Part shown: positions 8,073 to 16,120 of the stretch, in pieces
Layout of the letters: every line of letters begins with the position of its first letter
Position numbering within the stretch: position 1 is the stretch's first letter
NCBI RefSeq assembly: GCF_003355005.1
Contig: NZ_CP029986.1
Span: 124,001-188,000, forward strand
Reading direction: 5' to 3'
From: Sphingomonas sp. FARSPH
Lineage (GTDB): Bacteria; Pseudomonadota; Alphaproteobacteria; Sphingomonadales; Sphingomonadaceae
DNA length: 64,000 nucleotides
Position numbers and translations under genes: made by a program
The notes under the pieces: generated by a model
Databases searched by the model: none
What the model was told of the DNA's origin: nothing
What the model saw: only the letters and a program-made list of their open reading frames with translations

Positions 8073-8488
8073 CAGGAAAGCGCGTTCATCAGCGGCGCTT
8101 CTAGGAGGTCCCAGGCGAACGCGATAAGCGTCAGAACCGTTCCAATCGCGAGCAGGATAGGTGTCGCGCGCGAGGGCAGCGGCATTGTGCAGGACCGGTC
8201 CCCAGCACAGGACCTCCGCCGCTGCGCGTAGGCCCACCACCCAGCAGCCAAGCCGATGAGGGAGGTCGCCGTTAGCGGCCACCGTAGTGGTATCAGCGCG
8301 GCGAAGTTGCTGGACAGGCCCGCCCCCAGGCCGAGCGCCGCGAGTGCGAGGGGCAGGACGCAGCATGACGCCGCAGCTAGAACAGCGGCTAAGCTCGCAA
8401 GCGCGCCGAGGGCGGATAGCCCCGTGTCGGCGCGACGTCGTGACGTTGGTGCGCCTAGGGGTTCACGCGGGATGGTCTCTTGGTTCAT
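8072..8488 (-). CDS. merT: Mercuric transport protein MerT
   Basis: 138 residues with a hydrophilic N-terminus, then helices at about 28-52, 62-85 and 110-128. The first helix contains the diagnostic vicinal pair 'ASCCVLPLAL' (C42, C43) that accepts Hg(II) and passes it inward. A second pair of Cys (SCAGDRSC, ~92-97) lies on the loop between helices 2 and 3, as in MerT. It starts at ATG 8488 with AGAGG upstream, behind a MerR-type promoter. It is co-transcribed with the GDCCVxC gene. No merP or merA is present, so imported Hg(II) would need a reductase or binder encoded elsewhere. Confidence 0.85.
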   Translation of the reverse strand: MNQETIPREPLGAPTSRRRADTGLSALGALASLAAVLAAASCCVLPLALAALGLGAGLSSNFAALIPLRWPLTATSLIGLAAGWWAYAQRRRSCAGDRSCTMPLPSRATPILLAIGTVLTLIAFAWDLLEAPLMNALS

Positions 8489-8512
8489 CTATCGCCTCTA
8501 GCGGGTTAGCCC

Positions 8513-8543
8513 GTTATGCATCCTGTAGTGACTACAGGAGCAA
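8513..8543 (-). promoter_or_regulatory. MerR operator/promoter of merT
   Basis: On the minus strand TTGCTC (8543-8538), 19-bp spacer, CATAAC (8518-8513). The spacer overlaps a perfect 7-bp dyad CCTGTAG-tga-CTACAGG (8522-8538). The Tn3-family transposon begins 8 bp beyond the -35 hexamer and leaves this promoter intact, but it cuts off the divergent merR. Confidence 0.75.
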
Positions 8544-8545
8544 GC

Positions 8546-8551
8546 AATATA
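8546..8551. repeat. Target site duplication, left copy (AATATA)
   Basis: AATATA sits directly outside the left 38-bp inverted repeat and is repeated at 13592-13597 directly outside the right one. Six base pairs is one more than the usual 5 for Tn3-family elements. Confidence 0.8.
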
Positions 8552-8589
8552 GGGGGCGTTTGCGGTAGGGGGCGAAATCCTACGCTAAG
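8552..8589 (+). repeat. Tn3-family left terminal inverted repeat (IRL)
   Basis: A 38-bp terminal repeat beginning GGGGGCGTTTGCGGTAGGGG and ending TACGCTAAG. It differs from the right repeat only at position 16 (A here, G there). Confidence 0.92.
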
Positions 8590-8601
8590 CCCGCTTGCGC
8601 G

Positions 8602-9849
8602 TCATCGCCCGATTGCTGTCAGCACAGGGTCATGCGCATTATCGCGTTCGGCTCGCTGGATAAGGATTTGAGGATGGTAAGCCTCACGCGGGAGCCCTGT
8701 TACGGTGAACAATTGCTCTGTGCCGAGATCTACCTTGGCGGCTGAGCCTTCGATCGTTTCGTTGCTCAATGCACCAAGAAGATGGGCCAGATCGCTGCCA
8801 ACGGTGGTGGCGCCGATCGCGTCGAAACCGATCATCAATCCCTCGCCCATGCTGCCGGTCCACCGCCCGCCGGCAACATAGACTTTCCCAGGATAGCGAA
8901 TGCCATAGGGCGCGACGAATTCGACGAATTTACGTGTCGGCCCGAGCACCCTCGTTTCGTAAGGAATGACGTGCATCTGGTAGGGTCGATCGTGATCCAC
9001 GAAATGCCCCATGATGCCACGGGCGACGCTGGTGTTACCCCCACTGGGTGTATTGCGAAGGTCGATCAGCAGGGTGGTGGTGTCGTTAAGGGACTCCAGT
9101 GCTTGTGCGAACTGCACGATCAAAGCTTGGTCGCCGAGCGAATTATTGATGCGGATAATACCGAGTGCTCCGTCTCGCTCGACATCCAGGAGAGGTCCGT
9201 CCGCAACCCGATTGGCCTGATCCGAGGTCGCCGCCAAAGCGAAGGTCCGTCGCTGCCTGGCCTCCAGTATTTCCAACGTGCGAGCCCGCCGACGATGGCC
9301 TGCCAACGCCACGTTGAACGCGAACCCGATCTGAGGAGTGCTCAGCGCTGTAAATGGCCGCCCAGTGATTTGCTCAATAGCGGCACGAGGCGTTTGACCA
9401 TCGATCCTGAGCACAGTCACGCCTGATGTCACACCCTTGGCCATCGCATCGCCGCCTGCCCGCACATCCTCGATCCGAAAGGTTGTGCCGTCGTAGATCC
9501 CGAACAGGTCTGACGATGTGGGGATGATTGCCCAGTCATCGCGATCGAACGGACCGACAATGAAATGCGGGTCTGCGAAATTGTGGGATACAAGCTGGAG
9601 TACGTCGATGAAGTCCTTGTCGGATCGGGCTGCCTTTGCTCGCTGTTCGAACGCGGAAAGGATGGCATCGCCGTCGACACCGGGACGGTCAAAATAGCCG
9701 TATTCCTCGTGCAGCAACTTCGTGAACGAAGCCCATGCCACAGTTGCATCGAACGGTTTGCCCGCTGGGTCAGCCGATTGAGCCAGGGTGGGTGTGGCTG
9801 ACACAAGCGCCAGCGCAGCAAGCGAATTGAAGAGAAAATTTCTGGCCAT
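8602..9849 (-). CDS. S41-like (C-terminal processing/tricorn type) peptidase, transposon cargo
   Basis: 415 residues with a signal peptide ending 'TPTLAQ' (~residue 23). An N-terminal helical region is followed by a PDZ-like stretch ('GGDAMAKGVTSGVTVLRIDG', ~130-150) and a C-terminal S41 core. The core contains 'LLIDLRNTPSGGNTSVARG' and 'GRWTGSMGEGLMIGFDAIG'; the Ser in WTGSMGE aligns with the S41 nucleophile. It is predicted to be periplasmic or secreted. The gene lies wholly inside the Tn3-family element, starting 13 bp from IRL, and its stop faces merT. A peptidase is an unusual cargo for such a transposon and its benefit is unclear. Confidence 0.75.
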   Translation of the reverse strand: MARNFLFNSLAALALVSATPTLAQSADPAGKPFDATVAWASFTKLLHEEYGYFDRPGVDGDAILSAFEQRAKAARSDKDFIDVLQLVSHNFADPHFIVGPFDRDDWAIIPTSSDLFGIYDGTTFRIEDVRAGGDAMAKGVTSGVTVLRIDGQTPRAAIEQITGRPFTALSTPQIGFAFNVALAGHRRRARTLEILEARQRRTFALAATSDQANRVADGPLLDVERDGALGIIRINNSLGDQALIVQFAQALESLNDTTTLLIDLRNTPSGGNTSVARGIMGHFVDHDRPYQMHVIPYETRVLGPTRKFVEFVAPYGIRYPGKVYVAGGRWTGSMGEGLMIGFDAIGATTVGSDLAHLLGALSNETIEGSAAKVDLGTEQLFTVTGLPREAYHPQILIQRAERDNAHDPVLTAIGR

Positions 9850-9925
9850 TGCTCACCCTATTCAGCAGACAGATCAGCGGGCCTTACAAAGCCCGTTCGC
9901 TGAGGTATCATTCGCCCCATACGCA

Positions 9926-10546
9926 TCAGCTTGCGACAAGCCCTAGGACGCGCTTTCCGTAGTCCCTGAGTTCGCCTTTGGGACCGACATAGCGATAGAG
10001 GGTGACGCGCTCGATCCCGAGTTCCTTGCATAGATCTGAGACGGACGTGTCGCGCTGGGCCATGGCGGCCTGGGCGAGGCGCACCTGAGCTTTGGAAAGG
10101 GCGAACTTGCGGCCGCCTTTGCGGCCCCGCGCGCGGGCGGCGGCAAGGCCAGCCATGGTGCGCTCGCGGATCATATCCCGTTCGAACTCCGCCAGTGTGG
10201 CGAAGATGCCGAACACCATGCGACCCGATGGCGTCGTGGTGTCGATCTGCGCGCCCTTGCCGGTGAGCACCCTCAAACCGATACTGCGATCCGACAGGCT
10301 CTGGACCGTGCTGACCAGATGCGTGAGCGTTCGGCCGAGCCGATCGAGCTTCCAGACAATCAGGACGTCGCCGTCGCGCAACGATTTGAGGCAGGCGGCA
10401 AGACCGGGGCGATCATCACGGCTACCAGATGCACGATCATCATAGATATTGCCTGGCTCGACACCGGCGGCGCGAAGGGCGTCGTGCTGCAGGTCGAGGG
10501 ACTGCGAGCCATCAGCTTTGGAGACACGGGCGTAGCCGATCAACAT
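9926..10546 (-). CDS. tnpR: Tn3-family resolvase (serine recombinase)
   Basis: 206 residues. An N-terminal resolvase domain has 'IGYARVS' with nucleophile S9, 'VWKLDRLGR' and 'EFERDMIRERTMAGLAAARARG', followed by a C-terminal helix-turn-helix ('VSDLCKELGIERVTLYRYV', ~165-185). It resolves transposition cointegrates at res. It is divergent from tnpA with the 125-bp res-like region between them. A second resolvase of the same type (52118-52765) is only partly similar, so the two are not recent duplicates. Confidence 0.93.
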   Translation of the reverse strand: MLIGYARVSKADGSQSLDLQHDALRAAGVEPGNIYDDRASGSRDDRPGLAACLKSLRDGDVLIVWKLDRLGRTLTHLVSTVQSLSDRSIGLRVLTGKGAQIDTTTPSGRMVFGIFATLAEFERDMIRERTMAGLAAARARGRKGGRKFALSKAQVRLAQAAMAQRDTSVSDLCKELGIERVTLYRYVGPKGELRDYGKRVLGLVAS

Positions 10547-10671
10547 GGATCACAAACGAAGGTTTGAGGCGGTGACGAACATGAGCACATAAGATTGCGC
10601 TATTGTGTATCTCAACCAGCATCGCAATCAAGCTATCTCAAACCTCGCATCGGAGAGAATAAGGAGCATCT
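10547..10671. promoter_or_regulatory. Candidate res site and divergent tnpR/tnpA promoter region
   Basis: The gap between divergent tnpR and tnpA has a 33-bp interrupted dyad (10582-10614) whose ends are TGAGCACA and TGTGTATCTCA, the size of a resolvase-binding subsite. A second pair, GGTTTGAG (10561-10568) and CTCAAACC (10637-10644), flanks it. AAGGAG immediately upstream of ATG 10672 serves tnpA. Confidence 0.6.
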
Positions 10672-13563
10672 ATGCCGCGTCGCGTGACCCTGACCGATCG
10701 ACAGCGCGAGGCGCTGTTTCATTTGCCGGTCGATCAAGGTGAGCTGCTGCGGCACTATACCCTCAGCGATGAGGATCTCGGGCATATCCGCCAGCGTCGG
10801 CGCGCCCACAACCGTTTCGGCTTCGCGCTGCAACTGTGCGTCCTGCGCTACCCGGGCCGGGTGCTCGCTCCTGGCGAGCTGATCCCGGCGCAGGTATCGG
10901 ATTTCATTGCGGCCCAGCTCGGGCTGACCAGCGACGATCTACTCCTCTATGCCGCGCGCGAGGAGACCCGGCACGAACATCTGGCGGACCTGCGCCGAAT
11001 CTACGGCTATCGCTCCTTTTCGGGGCGGGGCGCACGGGATTTGCGCGAATGGATCGCTCGGGAAGCCGAGGCGGCGACATCGAACGAAGATCTTGCCGGT
11101 CGTTTCGTGGCGGAGTGTCGCCGCACCCGCACGATCCTTCCCGGCTCCTCGACGATCGAGCGCCTTTGCGCCGATGCGCTGGTCGAGGCGGAACGCCGGA
11201 TTGAAGATCGTATCGCCCATCGCATCACGCCAGCCCTGAGTGGGAATTTGGCTCACCTGTTGGAGGATACGGTGGATGGTCGTGTCACCCGCTTCGTATG
11301 GCTGCGACAGTTCGAGGTTGGCGCAAATTCAGCAGCCGCCAACCGGCTGATGGATCGACTGGAATATCTTCAAAGGTTCGATCTTCCGGCGGATTTGCTG
11401 GAAGGCGTGCCCGCGCATCGTGTGACCCGACTTCGCCGACAGGGCGAGCGCTATTACGCCGACGGTATGCGCGATCTACCCGAAAGCAGGCGGCTTGCGA
11501 TCCTCGCTGTCTGCACCCTGGAATGGCGGTCTTCGCTGGCCGATGTCGTCGTGGAGACCCACGACCGCATCGTGGGCCGTCTCTATCGGGCCTCCGAACG
11601 CCTTTGCAGCACCAGGATCGCCGACGAAAAGGCGGCCGTTCGGGACACGCTGAAGTCCTTTGCCGAAATCGGTGGCGCATTGCTAGGGGCACAGGACGAT
11701 GGTGCGGCCCTGGACGGGATAATCGCCACCGGGCCTGGCTGGGAACGGTTCAGAACCCTTGTCGACACGGCCTCCGCGCTGACCAACGTGCTCGCGGCAG
11801 GTCCGCTCAGCCGCGTTCTCGACGGCTATCATCGCTTCCGCCTCTACGCGCCAAGGATGCTGCGCCTGCTCGACATGCAGGCGGCGCCGATCGCCAAGCC
11901 TCTTCTGGCGGCTGTCGCGCTGCTGCGAAGCGGGATCAAGGCCGATCCTCCGATGGATTTTCTGCGCCCTAACTCCAAATGGCATCGTCATCTTCGCGCT
12001 GAGCCCGCCGGTGACTACCGGCTTTGGGAAATCGCAGTGCTGTTTCACATCCGCGACGCCTTCCGGTCGGGCGACATATGGCTGGCGGGATCGCGCCGCT
12101 ATGGCGACCTCAAGCAGATTCTGGTCCCGCCACAGGCGATAGAGCAGACTGCGCGGCTCGCCGTGCCGCTACGACCTGGCGAATGGCTGGCCGAGCGCAG
12201 GGCACGACTGGATACACGGTTGAAGGAGCTAGGCCGCGCAGCGCGAACCGGAACGATCCCAGGTGGCATCATCGAGAACGGCAAGCTGCACATCGACAAG
12301 CTGAAGGCCGACACGCCCGAAGGTGCCGAGGATCTCGTGCTCGATCTCTATCAGCAGCTTCCGCCCGCGAGGATCACCGATCTGCTGCTGGAAGTCGACG
12401 AGCGAACCGGGTTTTCCGAGGCGTTCACGCATCTACGCACCGGCGCGCCCTGCAGTGACCGGATCGGCCTGATGAACGTGCTTCTTGCGGAGGGCGTCAA
12501 TCTCGGACTGCGCAAGATGGCGGCGGCGACCAACACACACAGTTTCTGGGAATTGCTGCGGATTGCGCGCTGGTATGTCGAAGGCAGCGCCTATGATCGC
12601 GCGCTCGCCATGATCGTGGAGGCCCACGCCGCCCTGCCCATGGCCGCCTTTTGGGGACAAGGACAATCGGCATCCAGCGACGGGCAGTTCTTCCTTGCTA
12701 CCGAGCAGGGCGAGGCGATGAATCTGATCAACGCGAAATATGGCAACGTCCCGGGTCTCAAGGGATACAGCCATGTGTCCGATCAATATGCTCCCTTCGC
12801 AACCCAGGTGATCCCGGCAACGGTCAGCGAGGCGCCCTACATCCTAGACGGGCTGCTCATGAATGACGCGGGCCGCCACGTCCGCCAGCATTTTGCCGAC
12901 ACGGGCGGCTTCACCGATCATGTGTTCGCCGCCTGCGCCTTGCTCGGCTACAGGTTCGCACCGCGTATCCGCGATCTACCTCAGAAAAGATTCTATGCCT
13001 TCACGCCCAATGCGACGCCTGCCAATGTGCGAGCGCTAGTCGGTGGCAAGATCAATGAACCGCTGATCGAACGCAACTGGCCCGACATCCTGCGCGTCAT
13101 GGCGACGATCGCAGCGGGGATCGTCGCGCCTAGCCAGATTCTTCGCAAGCTCGCCTCTTACCCGCGCCAGAATGAACTGGCCCTCGCATTGCGGGAGGTC
13201 GGGCGCATCGAGCGGACCCTGTTCATGATCGACTGGATTCTCGATGCCAGCCTCCAGCGCCAGGCTCAGATCGGACTCAACAAGGGCGAGGCCCATCATG
13301 CCCTCAAGCGCGCCATCAGTTTCCACCGCCGAGGTGAAATCCGGGATCGATCCGCCGAAGGGCAGCACTATCGCATCGCCGGCATGAACCTGCTCGCCGC
13401 CATCATCATCTTCTGGAACACCATGAAACTTGGGGAGGTCGTCGACAGCCGCGCTGTGGACGGGATCGTCGTCCCGCCTGACCTCCTCGCCCATGTCTCG
13501 CCGCTGGGATGGGAACACATCAACCTCACCGGCGAATATCGCTGGCCTAAGTCCTTAGCGTAG
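10672..13563 (+). CDS. tnpA: Tn3-family transposase
   Basis: 963 residues, the usual size for Tn3-family TnpA. The N-terminal DNA-binding domain reads 'LTDRQREALFHLPVD', and the C-terminal DDE catalytic domain includes 'FWGQGQSASSDGQFF' (first Asp), 'GLLMNDAGRHVRQHFADTGG' (second Asp region) and 'LGWEHINLTGEYRW' at the extreme C-terminus, typical of the family. The stop codon lies inside the right inverted repeat. The frame is intact, so the element may be active. Confidence 0.96.
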   Translation: MPRRVTLTDRQREALFHLPVDQGELLRHYTLSDEDLGHIRQRRRAHNRFGFALQLCVLRYPGRVLAPGELIPAQVSDFIAAQLGLTSDDLLLYAAREETRHEHLADLRRIYGYRSFSGRGARDLREWIAREAEAATSNEDLAGRFVAECRRTRTILPGSSTIERLCADALVEAERRIEDRIAHRITPALSGNLAHLLEDTVDGRVTRFVWLRQFEVGANSAAANRLMDRLEYLQRFDLPADLLEGVPAHRVTRLRRQGERYYADGMRDLPESRRLAILAVCTLEWRSSLADVVVETHDRIVGRLYRASERLCSTRIADEKAAVRDTLKSFAEIGGALLGAQDDGAALDGIIATGPGWERFRTLVDTASALTNVLAAGPLSRVLDGYHRFRLYAPRMLRLLDMQAAPIAKPLLAAVALLRSGIKADPPMDFLRPNSKWHRHLRAEPAGDYRLWEIAVLFHIRDAFRSGDIWLAGSRRYGDLKQILVPPQAIEQTARLAVPLRPGEWLAERRARLDTRLKELGRAARTGTIPGGIIENGKLHIDKLKADTPEGAEDLVLDLYQQLPPARITDLLLEVDERTGFSEAFTHLRTGAPCSDRIGLMNVLLAEGVNLGLRKMAAATNTHSFWELLRIARWYVEGSAYDRALAMIVEAHAALPMAAFWGQGQSASSDGQFFLATEQGEAMNLINAKYGNVPGLKGYSHVSDQYAPFATQVIPATVSEAPYILDGLLMNDAGRHVRQHFADTGGFTDHVFAACALLGYRFAPRIRDLPQKRFYAFTPNATPANVRALVGGKINEPLIERNWPDILRVMATIAAGIVAPSQILRKLASYPRQNELALALREVGRIERTLFMIDWILDASLQRQAQIGLNKGEAHHALKRAISFHRRGEIRDRSAEGQHYRIAGMNLLAAIIIFWNTMKLGEVVDSRAVDGIVVPPDLLAHVSPLGWEHINLTGEYRWPKSLA

Positions 13564-13591
13564 GATTTCGCCCCCCACCGCAAACGCCCCC
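13554..13591 (-). repeat. Tn3-family right terminal inverted repeat (IRR)
   Basis: A 38-bp repeat, inverted relative to 8552-8589 with one mismatch. It overlaps the last codons of tnpA. Confidence 0.92.
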
Positions 13592-13597
13592 AATATA
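13592..13597. repeat. Target site duplication, right copy (AATATA)
   Basis: Second copy of AATATA. Its last A is also the first base of the merR start codon. Confidence 0.8.
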
Positions 13598-14013
13598 TGC
13601 GCGTTGAGGAAAGCATCACGATCGGCGAGCTGTCTCGCCGGACTGGCGTGAATATCGAGACGATCCGGTACTTCGAGCGCGTTGGTGTTCTCGCAACGCC
13701 ACCCCGCACAAGCGGCGGGCGGCGGGTATATGGGACCGGTCACGTCCGCGCACTTGGGTTCGTCCGTCGCGCGCGCGAACTCGGCTTCTCCCCGGCCGAG
13801 GTGCGCGCGATCCTGTCTCTTGGCGGTTCTGCGCAGGCGTCATGCAGTGAGGTCCGCGAGATCGCGGCTCACCATCTAGAGCGTGTGCGCGCTAAGATGG
13901 AGGATCTGGCGCAACTAGAAAGCCTGCTGGCTGCGACCATCGACCGTTGCGAAGGCGACGGGGCGGCGAGGTGCGCCGTGATCGACTTGCTGAACCAACA
14001 TTCGACTGCGTAG
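13597..14013 (+). CDS. merR: MerR family regulator, displaced from its promoter by the transposon
   Basis: 138 residues with a winged helix ('TIGELSRRTGVNIETIRYF', 'GGRRVYGTGHVRALGFV') and three Cys, C83, C118 and C126, matching the Hg(II)-binding triad of MerR in position (loop C-x7-C rather than x8). It is the natural partner of merT. Removing the transposon and one AATATA restores AGGAG, 10 bp, then this ATG directly beside the merT operator. As it stands, the bases upstream of ATG are the Tn3 repeat with no ribosome-binding site. Expression would depend on read-through from tnpA and inefficient initiation. The coding frame is intact. Confidence 0.82.
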   Translation: MRVEESITIGELSRRTGVNIETIRYFERVGVLATPPRTSGGRRVYGTGHVRALGFVRRARELGFSPAEVRAILSLGGSAQASCSEVREIAAHHLERVRAKMEDLAQLESLLAATIDRCEGDGAARCAVIDLLNQHSTA

Positions 14014-14086
14014 ATGTCGCATCGCACCCCGTACTCGCGCAAACGGTCGATAACGGAGCCGATCACCATCACCACGGCACGCGGCC

Positions 14087-15334
14087 CTAGCCACCTATGT
14101 GGACGTTGCGCATCACGAAGCCGCTTTTCGGAAGCGCTGGCAGCCTGGCGAAATCGATGCTCAGGTCTTGGTCCGGTACGTCATAGCGCATCGCGTTGAC
14201 GAGGAGGTGTGCCGCCACCTTCATGATCGCGAGGACGATCCATTCGCCGGGACAGCGATGGCCGAGATAGTGATCGCCGCCGCCCTGCGGAATGAAGTTG
14301 AAGGAGTCTTCGTCCCAAGCCCTGAAACGCTCAGGGCGAAACTCCTGGGGGTCGGCCCAGGTCGCTGCGTCGTGATTGCTCCCATAAAGGTCTAGCACCA
14401 CTTGACGCCCTTCCGGAAAGGCCATCCCCTCCCACTCGAAATCTTGGCTCGCGCGCGCCACCACAGCGGGAAAGAAGGGATAGAATCGGCGGACCTCTTG
14501 GACGAAGAGCTCGGCATAGTCCGGCTGCTGAACCAAGGCCGCCCTGATCCCTGAACAGGTTTGCAGCGCGTGGGCGACGAAGGTGATGTACACTGCGATC
14601 GCGACGGTCGGGCGAAGGACATTTACCAGTTCGACCGCTGCGACGTGCGGCGAAAGAAGATCGTCGTGCCGGTCGCGATGCCAGGCTATCGCGTAAGCCG
14701 CGGTCCCCGAGCCCGAGCCGATGCTCCCGGCCCGAATGCCTTCAATGATCCGCTTCGCCCATGCGTCGACGCGACGACGGGCCAGCCGTGACCAAAGATG
14801 CCTTGGGCTCGCCGAGCCGGCGGCGTCGAACAGCGCCCGCAGCTCGCCCGCGCGGTTGCCGGCTTCATCGTCCGGAAGAGGAACTCCCGCCCAAGCGCAT
14901 ACCGCTCGCGTCAGCGGCTCATGCAACTCGTCATAGAAGACGATCTCTCCTTTGCGCGTCCAGCCCGGCACCGCCCTGCGCCACTCGGCCTCGAACAATT
15001 GCGCCAGCGCCCGCACGCGCTCTGGTGTCATCAGGCCCATGAACATCTGCTTGCGGTGCCGATGGGTCTCGCCGTCCAGACCCTGAACGCCGCCTTGGCC
15101 CAGCAGTGTCTTCTGAATAGCGACCGGCATGGCACCTTCGCGCTCGAAGCGGGTCGTATCGTAGAAGATTTCGGCGGCCTTGGCCCCCTTAAGGCAGTTG
15201 GTCTTTTTCAGCAGGAAACGGGATTCAAAAGCGTTTGCGCCTAGGCGCTGGCACTGCCTGGAGATGAACCGATAGGGATCGGCGAGGAGAGAAAGGGTTT
15301 CGTCCGGGCCTTTCGTGTGTGGTGTCTTAGGCAT
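14087..15334 (-). CDS. Cytochrome P450, CYP152-like (fatty acid peroxygenase type)
   Basis: 415 residues. The heme-binding loop is 'FIPQGGGDHYLGHRCPGEW' with the Cys ligand near residue 366. The I-helix region reads 'VNVLRPTVAIAVYITF', where CYP152 enzymes carry the Arg-Pro pair that binds the fatty acid carboxylate in place of the usual acid-alcohol pair. 'QEVRRFYPFFP' is also typical. CYP152 enzymes use H2O2 to hydroxylate or decarboxylate fatty acids and need no reductase partner, and none is encoded nearby. The gene stands alone between the mer locus and the decayed DUF6118 gene; its link to metal resistance is not evident. Confidence 0.85.
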   Translation of the reverse strand: MPKTPHTKGPDETLSLLADPYRFISRQCQRLGANAFESRFLLKKTNCLKGAKAAEIFYDTTRFEREGAMPVAIQKTLLGQGGVQGLDGETHRHRKQMFMGLMTPERVRALAQLFEAEWRRAVPGWTRKGEIVFYDELHEPLTRAVCAWAGVPLPDDEAGNRAGELRALFDAAGSASPRHLWSRLARRRVDAWAKRIIEGIRAGSIGSGSGTAAYAIAWHRDRHDDLLSPHVAAVELVNVLRPTVAIAVYITFVAHALQTCSGIRAALVQQPDYAELFVQEVRRFYPFFPAVVARASQDFEWEGMAFPEGRQVVLDLYGSNHDAATWADPQEFRPERFRAWDEDSFNFIPQGGGDHYLGHRCPGEWIVLAIMKVAAHLLVNAMRYDVPDQDLSIDFARLPALPKSGFVMRNVHIGG

Positions 15335-15406
15335 GACCGGTCCGGTGATTGTTGGGTCTCCTTTGATTAACTCGGAGGAATATCACGGGTTGCAGGCTCA
15401 CGACAG

Positions 15407-16111
15407 GTGACGAACGAGGACGATCAGGGCGGAGCAGGCGCGGCCGAGGCGTTCGAGGCCATGCGCGGCGAGCTGGCGCTGCGCCGTGGAGGGCTTGGCG
15501 GCCGAGCGCGGCGATCGACATACCCGACCATACCGAGACGCTTGGCGTGCTCCAGCAGAACGTGAACACGGCAGGCGAGAACGTCGCGCGCATCGGCCAA
15601 TTCCTGAAAGCGGCCCCGGCGCTGGCGATGACGCCGGAGCAGATGGCGCAGCGCATCGCCGCGGCGGGCAGCGCCGCCCGGCGCGAGGATCAGGCGGCGC
15701 TCGCCAAGGCGGGCGAGGACAAGGCCCGCATCATGGCCGATCTTCGCGCCATCGCCGGGTCCGCATGGACACGCGCCGACCAGAAGAATCGGCAGCTATG
15801 GTTTGCCCTGGGTGGGGTGGCGGCCGGCATCCTCGCATGGGCGATCGTGCCGGGCCTGGTCGCGCGCGAGATCGCACCGGCGAGCTGGCAATGGCCCGAG
15901 CGCATGGCGGCGCGGACGCTCGACTTGCCCCGCTGGGAAGCCGGGCAGCGTATGATCCAGAGCGCCAGTCCCACCGCGTTCCGCGCCATCGTCGGGGCCG
16001 ACAGGATCGTGACGGCCAACCGCGCGGCGATCGAGGGGTGCGGCAAAGCCGCAACGCGAAACGCGTGAAACGGTGCGACGCACGATCACGCTCAAGTGGA
16101 GTAAAAGTTAG
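15407..16111 (+). pseudogene. Decayed DUF6118 family gene with three apparent frameshifts
   Basis: Pieces of one protein occur in order in different frames. GTG 15407 reads MTNEDDQGGAGAAEAFEAMR then ELALRR. A second frame continues 'VEGLAAERG' (~15486). The longest frame reads 'AIDIPDHTETLGVLQQNV' then 'ARIGQFLKAAPALAMTPEQM' and a transmembrane segment, up to 'AIEGCGKAA' (to ~16050). A further frame gives the ending 'RETRETVRRTITLKW' and a stop at 16109-16111. DUF6118 proteins are membrane-anchored, plasmid-associated proteins of unknown function. The breaks imply either a remnant or sequencing error in a GC-rich stretch. A 173-residue product from GTG 15547 remains possible. Confidence 0.6.
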
Positions 16112-16120
16112 CCGCGCAAG

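Larger units (their letters stand above)
8552..13591. mobile_element. Complete Tn3-family transposon with S41 peptidase cargo
   Basis: A 5,040-bp element bounded by 38-bp inverted repeats that match at 37 of 38 positions. Each starts GGGGGCGTTTGCGGT and ends CTACGCTAAG, the TAAG end typical of Tn3-family ends. A 6-bp direct repeat AATATA flanks it. Contents from left to right are an S41-like peptidase (minus), tnpR (minus), a res-like region and tnpA (plus). It is inserted at the start codon of merR, in the merR-merT intergenic region. Confidence 0.92.
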
